The notes beneath the pieces are model-generated. The model was not told the origin of the DNA. It made no database searches and worked only from the letters and a program-made list of their open reading frames with translations. From NCBI GenBank assembly GCA_905221605.1, contig CAJNDS010000273.1, positions 99,154 through 163,153 on the forward strand: a DNA stretch of 64,000 nt, written 5' to 3'. The translations under genes and the position numbers were made by a program. How positions within the stretch are numbered: the first letter of the stretch is position 1; every line of letters begins with the position of its first letter. Source of the stretch: Symbiodinium natans (Eukaryota; Sar; Dinophyceae; Suessiales; Symbiodiniaceae). This document shows, in pieces, positions 21,588 through 33,379 of this stretch.

Positions 21588-22588
21588 TCATGGAAAAGAC
21601 GGCCTGGCCGACTGGAGGAGTGACTCCGATGTCTCCGGCCTGCACTGCGTTGCTGTCATGGAACGAAAAAAGGGTTTAGGGTTTAGGTTTTGGGGTTCAG
21701 GGTTTAGGGAGGGATGCCATGTTTCTTGGCATAGGGGGGTAACTCAGGCGTGTGTTCTTGCTTACTTATGACGAACTGTGAGTTTCGGCTCTCAATGTCC
21801 CAGCTTCCCGGGGAAAGTTGTTGGGCTGGGTGGTGGCCAACTGAAAAAGCGCTTCTGAGACCCTATAATCTTAAAACCTCAGCCGCTGCTCGGGACAGAG
21901 AACCCTTTGCGAACCATGCTGCTTTGCACTACCAACATCCACCACGACATCCACCACGGTTTTGAATTCCTGCTTCCCCTGGAAGTGGTTTCGGGGGTCT
22001 ATCTATCCGTTGTGCTCTCTCTTACTTCTCCAATAACCCAAGGAGAAAGAAGGCTAAACTTAATTATTGCTACTAAATAAGGACACCCAAAAGTTTAAAG
22101 TTCAACTATTGGCTAAGTAAGCTCTTATCGTTTGGCTGGCAAGAGGCTTATGATGTGCATAGGGTCGCAAGTAGTACCATAACCAGGGCACGAAAGAAAT
22201 CATACAGCTACCAGCAATTCGTCAGAAACGTACCATACATATTCTTTCCTTGCCCTCTTTCCTCTATCGCCAATAGGAGAAACCAAGAAGACATATCGCC
22301 CTCGGTCGGCAAAAACCACAGCCCAAACTCGAAAGCCCCTAGGCGTGCTCGAAAAGCGATCGGTGGCTCAGAGCCCCTGCACCTGTAAAAAAACCCTTCA
22401 CCCTCGCGGGACCAGCTAGGAAAGAAGTTTCTGTTACAAGGCATCAGGCGTTGTCACGGCATTGCGGCATTGTATTACGCACGCACAACGAGCTTTGTGT
22501 CATGTACTGTTCTGGAGCACGCCGGCCGACCACCAGGGGCCTGCCATGCGGCCGGACGCCATGCAAAGCCATGGAAACGACCTCGCAT
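21588..22588 (-). CDS. Candidate multi-exon gene
   Basis: Minus exons: ATG 22588 with MRGRFHGFAWRPAAWQ, ending 22508 or slightly earlier; 22234-22382 (49 codons, GAFEFGLWFLPTEGDM, SSWFLLLAIEERGQGKN) between TTTTTTTACAG and GTACGT, among the best splice signals in the window; about 21889-21935 (AWFAKGSLSRAAAE); 21766-21840 (GHHPAQQLSPGSWDIESRNS, CTTTTTCAG / GTAAGC); and 21588-21652 (TQCRPETSESLLQSARP, TGA). The 21766 to 21652 junction agrees in phase. One candidate membrane segment is present. No family recognised. Confidence 0.43.
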
Positions 22589-22589
22589 C

Positions 22590-23550
22590 TCCGCCACCCT
22601 TAAGTCTATCTAAACCTGAAATCCGGAAGGCCTAACCCCTCGACCGCGCAGGAGATAGGTCTGCTTTGAAGAACTACATATAGGTTCTCTGTAACTCCCT
22701 TAGTTCTGCATTAGTTACCTTAATTTCAATAGCCCCGTAGCTTTAAACCCTCGACCGTGAGCTCAATACATCTCCTTACATTTATGAGCGTCACTACTGT
22801 GATAAGCATTGGTTTCATCACTTTTTGCACCATACTTCAGGAGACGATCGTCATTGTTGTTTTTGTTCACGGTTGATTTTGCTGATCTTGGTGGTGTGTA
22901 AATGATATGCTTCCGAGAAGACGAAGCGCCACCCGTCTAGCCAAGCTCCACAGGGTTTAGGGTTTACGGTTTAGGGTTGCCACAAACCTCAGCAAAGTCC
23001 TTACCGAGGGCCAAAACCTGGAAACTGCCGGGGCCCCACAGCGTAAAGCTTATGACAGTATCTTCCTATTAGGCTCAAGTCTCTTCCATCAAGAACCCTG
23101 CCCTAACATCCCTTGTCAGAGACCTCTCTATGAATTCCTAGCTCAACACCTTTATAAGATTTCATCCAAATTTACCGCCCCCCGCCCCCTCTTCCCTACT
23201 TCGGAGTAGACCCTGGAAAACAAGTGTTTCCTTTTCAGGGATAAGTAGTCTTAATAGGAGCCCAGAACCAAAGGCAAGTATTAAAGTGTAGTACTCCGCA
23301 TGAATCCCAAAAGGGTTCATGGGTAGTAAGGGAATATGACCCCTCAATTTTAGGGCTCTTTTGGTCCTTATGGTTTCCCCTGCCTTGGCATCCTTGCGAA
23401 GCGACTGGAGCCTCCCAGGTTGTCACAGGCACTACGTGAGGGTGGCTTCCTATACTGAACTTGCAATCCTAGCAAAATCATATTTTTGGCTGTTTCTTAG
23501 AGATTACAGTACACAAAAAAACCTTCTATAAACTCTATATCACCCCAAAC
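22590..23550. other. No supported gene
   Basis: Unique sequence with a TTTAGGG pair at 22954-22977 and weakly palindromic sequence around 23200-23345. No convincing exon. Confidence 0.4.
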
Positions 23551-24384
23551 TCAACCGACCCACGCAAGCCTTTGATGACGGCTGCCGCTCTGCTGTTCGT
23601 TCTCCTGAATGCGCAAGGTGTGCTTCGTGAGTTCTGCCAGAAAGGGAGGCGTCACTGGCAGGTACAGCAGACCAGGCGCCATCTTTGCCACGGAGAGCGT
23701 GGTTTGAGCCTGGAAGGCTTTTGTGGGGGAAGTAGGCTTCGAAGCCTGAGGGCGATCGGACGGTTAGGCATCTGACGCCTGTTCCCGCTTGGCTCAGGGT
23801 GTTGTTTGTACCCTACAGCCCTACGTCAGTAGCCCAAGCGCGATATTGTTACGGATGTTCCTGAAGCCTTCTTTGGCCTTTGTGCCTCCCTCCTTCCCCC
23901 CCCCCCCACCCTCCCCACAACCGACTCCACCCTCGCCAGGGCTCGATGGTTTATGTGACACTGACACCCTCCCCATACTAAACGATATCCCGACCTCCCA
24001 GAAACCAGAGGCACATAAGACGTCAATGGCAAACTTCTCACTTCTCTTACAACATCCCTGGAAATTTAAGGGAACTACATGGGCTGGGCGAACCGCTCTG
24101 CCAGGTGTTTGAGGTGGCTTCCCAAGATTCAATGCAATTCTCCTCGGCTACTTGAAGGTTCATGCGTAGATGGCTATCGTATGCTATAGTCATACCACAC
24201 ATATGACGAGCTCTCTAAATTAAGGTCCCTTTTGGGGTACCCTAAATATTGGGGGCCGCCTTCGAATAGCACCCTCAACAGAGACCATGATGTAGAGAAG
24301 TCACCATACAACCCCGCATCAACCCAAGTGGACCTCCAGCAGGGCGGCAGCGGCGCGCTCTCGCTCTGCTTCCAGCTCCTTATG
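23551..24384 (-). CDS. Candidate multi-exon gene, coiled-coil start
   Basis: Minus exons: 24334-24384 (HKELEAERERAAAALLE, strongly helical, donor GTCCAC), about 24080-24147 (EENCIESWEATSNTW), 23995-24057 (CCKRSEKFAIDVLCASGFWE, AATTTCCAG / GTCGGG) and 23551-23709 (SVAKMAPGLLYLPVTPPFLA, TKHTLRIQENEQQSGS, TGA). The first part may belong with exons at 24771-24829 and 25298-25406. Not all phases are resolved. No family recognised. Confidence 0.4.
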
Positions 24385-24734
24385 CTTGGGGAGTTTTGTA
24401 GGGTTTACTGTAAGGGTTTAGGGTTTAGGGTTTAGGGTTTCCGGGTTTTCATGCCTTTTTGACGCTAGCCAGGATTGAAGGTTCAGGCCCTGGCTTCGGG
24501 GGAACACAAATCTACGAAGTCCTAATTCAAAGCTCACGAGTGCCGACGTCCCTCAAACGTTGGGGGGAAAATTTGGGGGGGGGGGGGCGGGTCATGTGAA
24601 ACACGTCGTATGATAGGGATATATATATATATATGTAATATAGTATGTAGTATATAGTATATATAGATATCATCATCTATCCCAACTGCTACGTCCGCAG
24701 TACGAAAGGCGACCAGGGAGGACATCAAGAAGAC

Positions 24735-24829
24735 TCAGGAAGGTCGAAGCCAGGCTGCCTTGCGACTTGCCTCCGCCTGCATCAGAAGCCGCTCTTCAAC
24801 AGTCGTCAGGGGGCCCAGAAGCTTAGTTG
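24735..24829 (-). CDS. Candidate exon with a GC-donor option
   Basis: Open frame TKLLGPLTTVEERLLMQAEA. It either ends at a TGA at 24735 or is cut by GGAG|GCAAGT at 24771, a textbook GC donor. Same style as neighbouring coiled-coil exons. Confidence 0.38.
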
Positions 24830-25297
24830 CTGAGTTCATAAGCCCCAAGAAGTGTACACTTTCAGTTCTACATAGGAGTGGTATCCCAAAAAGTGTAGAG
24901 TGTGCTCACTCAGTTACTATAAGAAGGGAAGGGATGACATCCCAATGCCCCAGACTCGGAAGCCCCCGCATTAGCTCATTGGCTCCGTTCTGACACACGT
25001 GCAAAAATCCTAAGCCCCAAACTGCACTGGGCACTGCGTTCGGCCATGACACCTATGAACTCTTAATCCTAAACCCCCCACACGATCATGTATAACATAG
25101 TATTATATATATATACATATATGTATATAATGTATATATATATATACATTTATTGATATTTAGATATTTGCATTTATATTTATGTATACAACTTCGAAGA
25201 CATACAGAATGCAACATTCAACTTTTGAATCCGAAGAGGGGGAGGGGGGGGGTTGGGGGGGCATTCTCCTATTGACCCTTTGCTTGTGTCATGAGGA

Positions 25298-25406
25298 TTA
25301 CGCCACGAAGGCCCTCGATGCCACCTTGGCGATGGAAGCCTTCAGCGACGCGGCCAGCGCCTGCTGCTCCTTGGCAGATCTGGAGGCCTTGCGGGTGGCA
25401 ACTTGT
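25298..25406 (-). CDS. Candidate C-terminal exon, Lys/Ala-rich helix
   Basis: After GAGCCGCAG the minus frame reads RQVATRKASRSAKEQQALAA then SLKASIAKVASRAFVA to a TAA. An internal AAG|GTGGCA donor is also possible. Likely helical. No family. Confidence 0.4.
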
Positions 25407-25756
25407 CTGCGGCTCACAAGGGAGTGTAGGGCATTTTATGGGCAGGGAGGCTATATTTGGAGTTTACGGTCGGATTGGTTCTGCATCCATTCCTGGTGCG
25501 GTGCAACAATCTACCCCGCGGACCCAACGTACTTGCGTGCGCCCGCACGCACACACAGAGACAAACATGGTGATTCTTCGTCATAGACCTGAGCGCCCTA
25601 AACCCCACACACTGGATGCTTGCTGACTTGCCGTGCTGAACCACGACCCCAAACCCCAACGCAGCTCTAAACCCTACAATCCAAGAGCTCCAAACTCCCA
25701 AACTCCCGACATCTCTAGACACCTCTGCGACTCATGTACCGAAACAGTCAGGGTTT

Positions 25757-25843
25757 TGGGGTTGTGCGCCGGCGCCTCCAGCAGCGTCTTGTTCGACCGC
25801 ATCATGAACTCCTCCAGAAGCCAATAGAGGTTTCGGAGGGAGG
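25757..25843 (-). CDS. Candidate exon
   Basis: Acceptor GGTTTTTGTTTCGAAG, then LSSLRNLYWLLEEFMMRSNK. This frame is offset from the upstream chain (25988-27057). In the phase-matched frame the same exon ends in a stop after about 18 codons, so either the chain ends here or this is a separate exon. Confidence 0.33.
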
Positions 25844-25987
25844 AGAGGATGGGGGGCTTCGAAACAAAAACCGGAGATGCTCAGAATCTGTGGTTCCCCA
25901 CCTCACCCTGCCGATGTCTCAAGTCTCACATCACGGAGACAGCAATAAAGATGTTCTTCGGGCTTTTACTCTTCTTACAGGTACTAC

Positions 25988-27057
25988 TTGATTTCGTTGT
26001 TGCTGACGAAGTTGACGTGCTCTGTTGCGTCCTGGTTGCTGCGCTCAGGGGACAGGATCCGCGCTCCATCCCCCCATAACCCCAAAATGCCAACTCGTGA
26101 AACTGAACCACAAATCCTCCATCTGGTGTTCGTCCGCCTGCTGCGCTATGGGTATCTCCTGCGCAGGGAGAGTGGGTTGTGGCTTCGGGTGTTTTCCGGA
26201 GGCAAATCCCGAAACCCTTCCTGCAACTTGAACCCTGAGTCCTTGGATAGCTCGGAGAGCATCTCCCGGACCTCTCAGTTTAAGGGGTTTGGGTTTCGGG
26301 TCGGGTTTCGGGGAGTGAGGTTTAGGGGGAGGTTTGGGATCCTGGGCCCTCTTGCCTTTGAGCCCTTCTGATTGGGGTTTGGGGCCTTGGCGCATAGATG
26401 ATTCCAGCGAGTGCCTTCAGGCTTCAAAGAACCCCAGAACAGGGCTATTTCAAAAAGAGCCCCTTCAGCCAAACCGGCTGCCTGGGCCCTAATTAGGTCC
26501 TAAGCTTGGCGTTTAGGGTTTAGGGTTTAGGGTTTAGGGTGTAGGGTTTAGGGTTTAGGGTTTAGGGGCACAAGCGGCCTTCTGCAGGGGCGATACGTCA
26601 TTGGGCGCGGAGGAGCCTGTGCAAAGTGAACTTTCAATTCAACGCCTGTGCCTGTGAAAGAGAGAAGTTCATGTTGGGATTCAGTTTCAGTTGAATCCGA
26701 AGGAGGCTGCTGCCATTGAATTACATCCTCTATCTATACTGGCGTTAGATCCTGGACCTTGAAAAATAGCATTGTTTGTTAATATTGCCTCGGGTTTTAT
26801 AAATAATTAAACCTAAAAAACTTCCTAGGAGGGCCATAGTTATCAGGGCTTCGACCTTCTGAAGCCTTTATCCGAGTTTTAGGGGTTGAGATGGGCAGAC
26901 GTAAATCTTTCCTTAGCGTTTTCGGCTGCACGATCGCTCGGAGCTCGATACCTTGCTGGGACCCTGCAAGCGTCGGGAGTTAGGAGGTCCCTCCACAAGC
27001 AGAATCCGAACTGCCCTAAGGGACTCCACTGCTGCCCAATCTGCCAACCCAGACCTC
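25988..27057 (-). CDS. Candidate five-exon chain, unknown protein
   Basis: Minus exons 26952-27057 (LADWAAVESLRAVRILLVEG; donor GTATCG), 26572-26733 (IEDVIQWQQPPSDSTETE, HELLSFTGTGVELKVHFAQ), 26386-26481 (AEGALFEIALFWGSLKPEG; GC donor AAG|GC), 26234-26271 (VREMLSELSKDSG) and 25988-26038 (NQDATEHVNFVSNNEI; donor GTAGTA). All four junctions agree in phase, giving about 135 residues without a stop. The introns are 90-218 nt, and one carries the TTTAGGG array at 26513-26567. The start lies upstream of 27057. No family recognised. Among the best ab initio chains here. Confidence 0.48.
26513..26567. repeat. Telomere-like TTTAGGG array in a short intron
   Basis: Seven units on plus (CCCTAAA on the coding minus strand), filling most of the 90-nt intron between two candidate exons. 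Confidence 0.85.
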
Positions 27058-27409
27058 CTAAAACCCGATACGTCTGTCAAGTCTTCCTTTGCAAGGTTTA
27101 GGGTATATGGTGAACCTTGGCCGACCAAGGCCATCAGGAGAAGACAGCATCTGCCCAAGAGCCTCTCAAGCCGTCTTTGGGGGTTGGGGGCTCCGGTTGG
27201 TTCAGGGAGTCGCGCTTCCATTATTAATAGGGGAAAAAGTGGTTTTAGGGTTTAGGATCTTGTGGTTTAGGGTTTAGGGTTTAAAGCTCAGGGTAGTTTA
27301 GGGGTTTGCTCACGACAGTTAATTCAGGTTGACGGCTGGTGGGTTGGAGGTTTGAATCCCACAAGCACTCCAAACACTTGATGCTTTGCCCCCAAAGTAT
27401 AGCTCCAGA

Positions 27410-27533
27410 GATTCGGGTTGGGATGTTCCCTCTTAGACTAAGAACAGTCCTCCACAGGGATTATAGTACCCCCCCCCCATTATGCTCCCTAGTAAGGACT
27501 GTTGGTATAAGGGAGAAATATCCCTGAATGGGG
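27410..27533. mobile_element. MITE copy 3, degraded
   Basis: The element is about 27418-27525, with arms ACTAAGAACAGTCC and GGACTGTTGGTATAA. The ends are diverged and the TSD is only approximate (GATTCGGG / GAATGGGG). Confidence 0.7.
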
Positions 27534-27600
27534 ACCGGTGACAGCCCCAAAAATCCTATCCTATCTAGGAAGGCCCCCAAAAAGGCTTCAAAACCAACGG

Positions 27601-27695
27601 TCAGGTCCATTTCATGTTGATGTGCCTGTATGAGCCCGAGGAACCCATGCTCCCGAGGACCTGAGGTGCGATGGCCTCATTTTTCAGTTTATCAT
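27601..27695 (-). CDS. Candidate terminal exon
   Basis: Minus frame DDKLKNEAIAPQVLGSMGSS then YRHINMKWT and TGA. A GTCCTC donor after APQ is an alternative end. No family. Confidence 0.3.
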
Positions 27696-28261
27696 CTAAC
27701 CTCCCTCCCTTCAGTTGAAGGCCCCCCCCCCCCCCCCCAAAAAAAAAAAAAAATAGAGGAAACAAAGACAGAGAACAAACAAGACGCCCGACCATGTGTT
27801 TGTTCATAGTTATGTCGTATGAAGGGCTGTTAATTCAGGGGGGGGGGGGGGGGGAGTGGTGAATATTGGGGTAAGGGTGTTCATATCGAGGCCTTAGTAA
27901 CTCGAATAGGGTTTGGGGGTAGCTATGTTATGTGAAAAAAGTGACCATGAGAGAATTCTACTAGAAATTATTCCGCCCCCTATATTACACACGATGCCAC
28001 TGGGTGCACCACGCAAGGACATTTTGGCGAAACCATTTTTAAACTCAGACTCTTGTCCTCATGAGCTGACACCTCAGAGCTACAAATAAACCCTAGGCCC
28101 CTGAACCCCAAACCCTAAACCCTTGACCCTAAAGCCTTGACACCCCCGAAGTTTCTATAGCCAACAAAATCCTGGCTCAGCTGCCTCATGAGCCAACGGT
28201 CCGCTGAGCTCCGCGCATGAGAGGCGCCGGGGAGGGGGTTTGGTGAGCCAATGATGACGAC

Positions 28262-28323
28262 TAAGGTTTAGGGTTTAAGGGTTAGGGTTTAGGGCTTTAG
28301 AGTTTAGGGTTTAGGGTTTCGGG
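28262..28323. repeat. Telomere-like TTTAGGG cluster
   Basis: Irregular TTTAGGG units on plus. Confidence 0.8.
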
Positions 28324-28516
28324 TAGCAGCTCTTTGCGTTTATGTTTTGTAGGGTTTCGGGAAGGAACCATCTTCTTGCTCCCAAACACACCCCGTGCCC
28401 CCTCTGGGTGTCGTGCACAAGGGGGGCGGAAGAGCGCCACGACGACACCCCAGAGGGGGGCACCTACATTCAGCACCCGCGGTGCTGTTGTTGGGGGGAG
28501 GCCCCCGTCACGGGGC

Positions 28517-28606
28517 CTTGAGCAAGAATGGCGCGGATGAGCCAACCCCTTCCCAGTCAAAGCTCTTGTCATCCACCACATAGCCCAGGATCCCGGCAGG
28601 ATAACC
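28517..28606 (-). CDS. Candidate exon
   Basis: Acceptor TGCATAG, then GYPAGILGYVVDDKSFDWEG and VGSSAPFLLK, with an AAG|GC donor or a TGA three codons later. Reads like a folded-domain fragment. I cannot assign it. Confidence 0.4.
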
Positions 28607-28829
28607 CTATGCAGCACTCTGATCCTGAAGCCCTAGGCATTGAGCAGTTTGCTGTGTCCCCAAGACCTTTCCCAGCCTTCTTGCTCAAGCCAGTCAGTCA
28701 TAGACAATTCCCAAATTTCAATCGCACTGAAGAAGTCGCGGCAGCCGTCGCGTTTTGCAACCCCAAAGCCCTGAAACCCAGTTGGTGCAACCACTTGCAT
28801 CCCAAAACGTGCAGGTTTCGTCTTCTCCC

Positions 28830-28896
28830 TCCGCCGCTGGATGCTCTGGGCGATCTCGGCTCTTCCATGTCCGCCCAGCGCTCCTCAAACCGGCGG
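28830..28896 (-). CDS. Candidate exon, basic
   Basis: Two overlapping minus frames are plausible (RFEERWADMEEPRSP or EIAQSIQRRREKTKPA), ending at C|GTTTTG. A long plus frame (28528-28971) overlaps antisense. Low confidence in the frame. Confidence 0.3.
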
Positions 28897-29456
28897 CTTC
28901 GGGAGTGTGCAGTTAGAAGAGGGTTCGTTCAAGGGGATTTTAATATACTACCCCCAAACGGTACTAGATAGGAGCAGTCATCAGCCCATGGGTCCCTTAG
29001 GCCCAGACATTTTTAAAAAATCTTAGAGTGCTGGGCTATATACAATCATCTACACTATCATCTCGGCATAATTTACCACAAGATACTGCAACACACTTTG
29101 AACAACAAGACTTTGTGGTACACTTGGCGAGCCCCCGGTCGAACATTTCAACCCTTTTGAACGAGGCCTCTCTAAAGTGCTTCCAAACCCTAAACCCCTT
29201 AATCCTAAATCCTAAATCCTAAACCCTCAACCCCAAACACTAAACCCTGTTGCGGTTGGCAAAAGCGGTCAGCCCTCAACCCTTTAACGCAGCTCTGGCT
29301 CACTTGGTCAGCCACTGCGCCAGGGGCTTCTGTAGGAGCTGCTGCGCCAAGGCAGCAACAATCCTGAGCTGCACGGGTTGCAGGGCTTGGGGCAGCTTGG
29401 AGACTATAGACTATAGAGTTTTGGATTTAAGCCTTCCGCTCTGTGATCTGGGGGCG

Positions 29457-29783
29457 CTATCCACCCACAGCAGGCTGCATCGGCACCCCGAACATTCCGA
29501 ATTCCTTGAGCTGGTTCCTGTCTCGGCACTGCATGCCGATTAGGAGCCCAGAAGCCAGCCTCAAGAAAAACCCAAACAATCCTGTGACAGCCTCAGAGTA
29601 GCTGCTATAAACCCTGAGCACAATGGAATTTAAAGCAGCCGCGCTGTCATGCCAGGGCTCGCCAGCAGCACCAAGAGCAACAGCGTCTGTTGCAGGGCGT
29701 AGTCGCCTGTTACGGCTGACGGACACAGGCGCAAAGTCCGACATGCCACAAACCGCAAGGACAAGCTCATGAGATCGAGACTT
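29457..29783 (-). CDS. Candidate exon(s)
   Basis: After AATGCAG at 29784 the minus frame is open for 109 codons to a TAG at 29457. The first 57 codons (SHELVLAVCGMSDFAPVSVS, AAGEPWHDSAAALNSIVLR) end at AGG|GTTTAT (29613). The rest (ASGLLIGMQCRDRNQLKEFG) may be a second exon or read-through. No family recognised. Confidence 0.4.
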   Translation of the reverse strand, partial: KSRSHELVLAVCGMSDFAPVSVSRNRRLRPATDAVALGAAGEPWHDSAAALNSIVLRVYSSYSEAVTGLFGFFLRLASGLLIGMQCRDRNQLKEFGMFGVPMQPAVGG

Positions 29784-30037
29784 CTGCATTACGGGGTCGT
29801 ATAGCTTGACTATTTTCCAGAATTCGAACGACTAGGACTCCTGCAACGCACTTCACGGAACAGGCTGGGAGCCACAAGCCCACATGTCTACCGGAGATAA
29901 ACTGGTTCAAACAAAAACTCTCAAACAACTCTCTACACTTCTACACCATGCAGCAGGTTTCTTGGCAGGATGGCATCATCAACACATAGGCGTTTTGGAG
30001 TGTACAAGCAATATAGAGAAAAAATAGGAATCGAAAG

Positions 30038-30131
30038 AAGTTGCAGCAGCAGCAGCAATGGCAGGTTGGCATGGTCCACTCGCCGCCGCAGCAGCAGCAG
30101 CAGCGGCAGCAGCGGCAGCAACGGCAGCAGG
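30038..30131. repeat. GCA/CAG trinucleotide repeat
   Basis: Imperfect GCAGCA repeats on plus. They would encode Ser- or Leu-rich runs; no sound gene around them. Confidence 0.75.
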
Positions 30132-30593
30132 AGTAGTGGCCGTGGTAGTGGTCTTGGTGGTGACAGTAGTGCTAGTGGTGGCAAGAGAACCAAAGTAATG
30201 TTAGCAGAAACAATACTAGGCGTACTTCTAGTCAATCACGATACTACGAACAGAAAACAGAAATCCTACGACTGCCTAAGTCTGCGAAGCCTACACTGGG
30301 TTTCTCCGTCGGAGTCGGTCGCCTGACCAGCCCATTCGCGAGTCTAGCCTCGGATTTAGCCGGTTCAGTGGCTTCGGCTTGAGTCGAGAGAGAGCTCGGA
30401 GTTGAGGGTTGCGGGTTTGATTCTTGGGGATGTTAAATTAGGGGCTTGAGGCTTAGATGCAAGTCTGCTAGGTATGAATCAAGCCACACACTGCCTGAGA
30501 GCCTTCGGTCTGAGGGCACCCACAGGACCCAAGACACGGGGAGAGACAGCTGTTGCAGGGTTTGGATTTAGGGTCTTGGAATGTTGTACCTAC

Positions 30594-31411
30594 ATGCCGC
30601 CAGGGAGCAGGGCCTTTGCTGGAGCCTGGAAGACGTAGATGCCGATGGCGAGTTCGGAGACCAACCTCAATCTCGGAAATCCCAAAGCCTACCTGTCGCG
30701 CTCTCAAGATAAATGCTCCAAACCCTGAAATCCTTCAAATGCCATGACCTCTCTGAGCGAGACAGTGAAGCCCGAATCCTATCGCCTAGTCAGCGTACAC
30801 CCTGAGCCCAAACCTTCAATGAGGTGCGCTGATCAGGGTGGCAACCCTAAACCCCAACCCTAGCGCTGCACCACAAACCTGAATAGAGTCGTGAGGCGGG
30901 ATCGGCCAGATGGTGCAGAACCGTGCCAGGGGGTCGTCGTCGCGGACCAGGCTGTAGATCAGCAGACACTGCACCGGCCTTGTTCTGGTGGTAATTTATG
31001 AAACTTCAGATAGGTTTTGGGAGCGCATGGGTATCAGCAGCTATATGCTAAAGGTTGTACAGCGAAATGTTATGGACCTTGAGCGCCCATCAGCATCGGA
31101 AAAGGCGCATGGTTGCTGACCATGTATAACTTGAGGCGCAACTTCTACACCATAGCTTGGCCCTCAACTAATGAGCGGATGGGCTGGGTTGTTCTGCCAC
31201 TACAAATCGCCTTCACAAGTCCTCGTTCAAACAACACCCCTTGCGCAGCTAGCAACCCGATGGATGCGGGCTTGGGATGGCCTCTTAAGGTTTCCGGATT
31301 CGCTAGAACTCGGGGCGTTTTCAAGGATTCTAGCGCGGTCTCTGCTGCCCAGCGGCAGCAAGAGGAACCTTGGCCAAGAGGATTGTGGGCTGAATTCTTC
31401 TGTTCTTTGCC
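30594..31411 (-). CDS. Candidate multi-exon chain with an 87-codon exon
   Basis: Minus exons: 31151-31411, open in phase 0 for 87 codons between GGTCTAG and ATG|GTGTAG (ETALESLKTPRVLANPETLR, ASIGLLAAQGVLFERGLVKA); 31078-31115 (QPCAFSDADGRS, donor GTCCAT); and 30879-30978 (IYSLVRDDDPLARFCTIWPI, PPHDSIQ, donor GTTTGT). These three agree in phase. Further pieces lie near 30750 and 30594-30665 (LVSELAIGIYVFQAPAKALL), where several frames are open and I cannot choose. In 31151-31411 other frames are partly open too. No family recognised. Confidence 0.45.
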
Positions 31412-32147
31412 CTAGACCCGAAAGAGTTGGGCTTCAGCAGGGTGTGCCTTCTTGACTCCGCGCCTGCCATGCCTAACAACTGGTGTAATAACAACATGAA
31501 GTGCGCAGGATGATTGCAACGGAGCCTTTGATTGCATTATTGCTAGTCGGAGTAGTAGTCACTATTGTTCCGAGTTATTCTCTCTACTATTTACTACTGT
31601 GTCAAAAGCGACGTGGAGAAGATTAATGGGAAGGCACGGAGGTGGGAAGAACAAGGTCAGCCCAAGCAAACGCTGCAGCGAGTGTCAGGTGCCTGCATGT
31701 GCGATGTACACGTCACAGCCCTCTCATCATGCATCCTAGACCATCGAAAGAACCTCGAGCCTACCTCGAATTCTATATTACATCCCCCCTAATGGCAGAA
31801 ACATGCAGGAACCTGAGCTCCAAACCCGAAAACCCTCAGCAATTGCATTTCTTGTGCCGCCCCGGCAGCCTCGACCACGCCTCGGCGGTCGGCCGGTCAC
31901 CTCATCGAGGTTGTCAACCCACGAACGAAAACCAAAAACACTCCAACCCCCACCACCACCTCAACATGCAGGGATCAGACTGCAAAACTTTTCATGGAGA
32001 AGACATTCTGATTGATTCCTGAAGAAGGTGTTCAGAACCTGTCTGTGGACGTGCTTTCTGATTTTGGCTGGACTTTGTGTGCCGGTGGCTCAAAGGCGCA
32101 CACACGAACACGCACGCACCCGCACACACCATAAACCCCAAAAACCC

Positions 32148-32345
32148 TAAAAAAACCCTATAAACCCTGTAAACCCTGCACGCCCTGTAAACCCTGTAAA
32201 CCCTGAAAAGCCTATAAACCCTGCAAACCCTATAAACCCTGCAAACCCTCTAAACCCTGTAAACCCTGTAGACCCTATAAACCCCACACCCCCTGTAAAC
32301 TCTAACGCACTATAAACCGTATAAACCCTGTAAAAAGCCCTAAAG
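32148..32345. repeat. Array of CCCTGTAAA/CCCTATAAA 9-mers
   Basis: About 20 units. Insertion of two bases into the heptamer gives a 9-nt unit that keeps one minus frame open as repeated Gly-Phe-Xaa. I read it as a diverged telomere-like repeat rather than a gene. Confidence 0.85.
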
Positions 32346-32835
32346 ATCAAACCGTGGAACTTTTACTTTGACGCCGCGCCGCCGATACCAAAGAGCCCCG
32401 AGAGGAGCAAAGCAGCACCTTTGGCTTCACTCAGCGGAATGGTGTTGGGTTTGGGGTTTAGGGTTTGGGGATTAGGGTTTGGGGATTAGGGTTTGGGGAT
32501 TAGGGTTTGAGGTTCAGGGTTTGGGGTTTAGGATTTAGTGGCGGGGGTGGGGGGGAGGGTTGAGATTTAGGGTTTGGTGATTTTTTGGCTTCGGAGGCTG
32601 GCTTGCAGGTTCAGGTGCTTCACCTTAGGCTGTCAGATCATGCTGTTGGTACTGTAAATACTTGTTTACTATATTAGTATTATTATTACTATTATTTATC
32701 TTATTGTTTATGATGATTATTCTTACTATTATAGAACTGTAACCAGGGGTTTAGGGTTTAGGGCTTAGAGTCTAGAAGTTCCTCGGACCTGCGAAGGTCT
32801 CAACGGCCCGGCCAGGCTTCCAAAGGTGGCTAGTC

Positions 32836-32948
32836 TAGGGTTTAGGGTTTAGGGTTTAGGGTTTAGGGTTTAGGGTTTAGGGTTTAGGGTTTTAGGGTTT
32901 AGGGTTTAGGGTTTAAGGTTTAGGGCTTAGGGTTTAGGGTTTAGGGTG
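32836..32948. repeat. Telomere-like TTTAGGG array
   Basis: About 15 units on plus with a few variants. Confidence 0.9.
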
Positions 32949-33379
32949 TCCAAGGATGCAGCAGATTTTCCAAACAGTCGTAAGGCAAGCTCCGCCCAAT
33001 CTGTGGCATTGAAAACTTTCACCTCGGACCTACTCAACCTTACAGATGGGGGTGTACGATAGTAAGGGACCCCTTGTCGTAGGATCCCCTTATAATAAGG
33101 ACCCCCCCCCCCCCCCATAAGGTACCCGCACCAACATCGTAAACCCATGCACAGAGCTGAACTCTCGGCTCCAACTGCCACTACCCAGCGACTCGAAACC
33201 CAGGATGGCACCTGAAACCCAATAAAAGAAAATATAAATATCCACGTAATAGTAATAGTAATGAAAACAATCATCATTGTGAGACAAGCACAGCACGCTG
33301 GCGCAGACCCGGAAAACTGGAACTGACCAAGTCAAGGGTTGGGGGTTTGCAAGGCTTACACAGGGTTTATGAGGCTTAG

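Noticed and set aside
27318-27365. tRNA-like T-loop (GGTTTGAATCC)
   Set aside because: No convincing anticodon arm or acceptor stem. Similar TTCGACT-like loops at 36255 and 56298 also fail.
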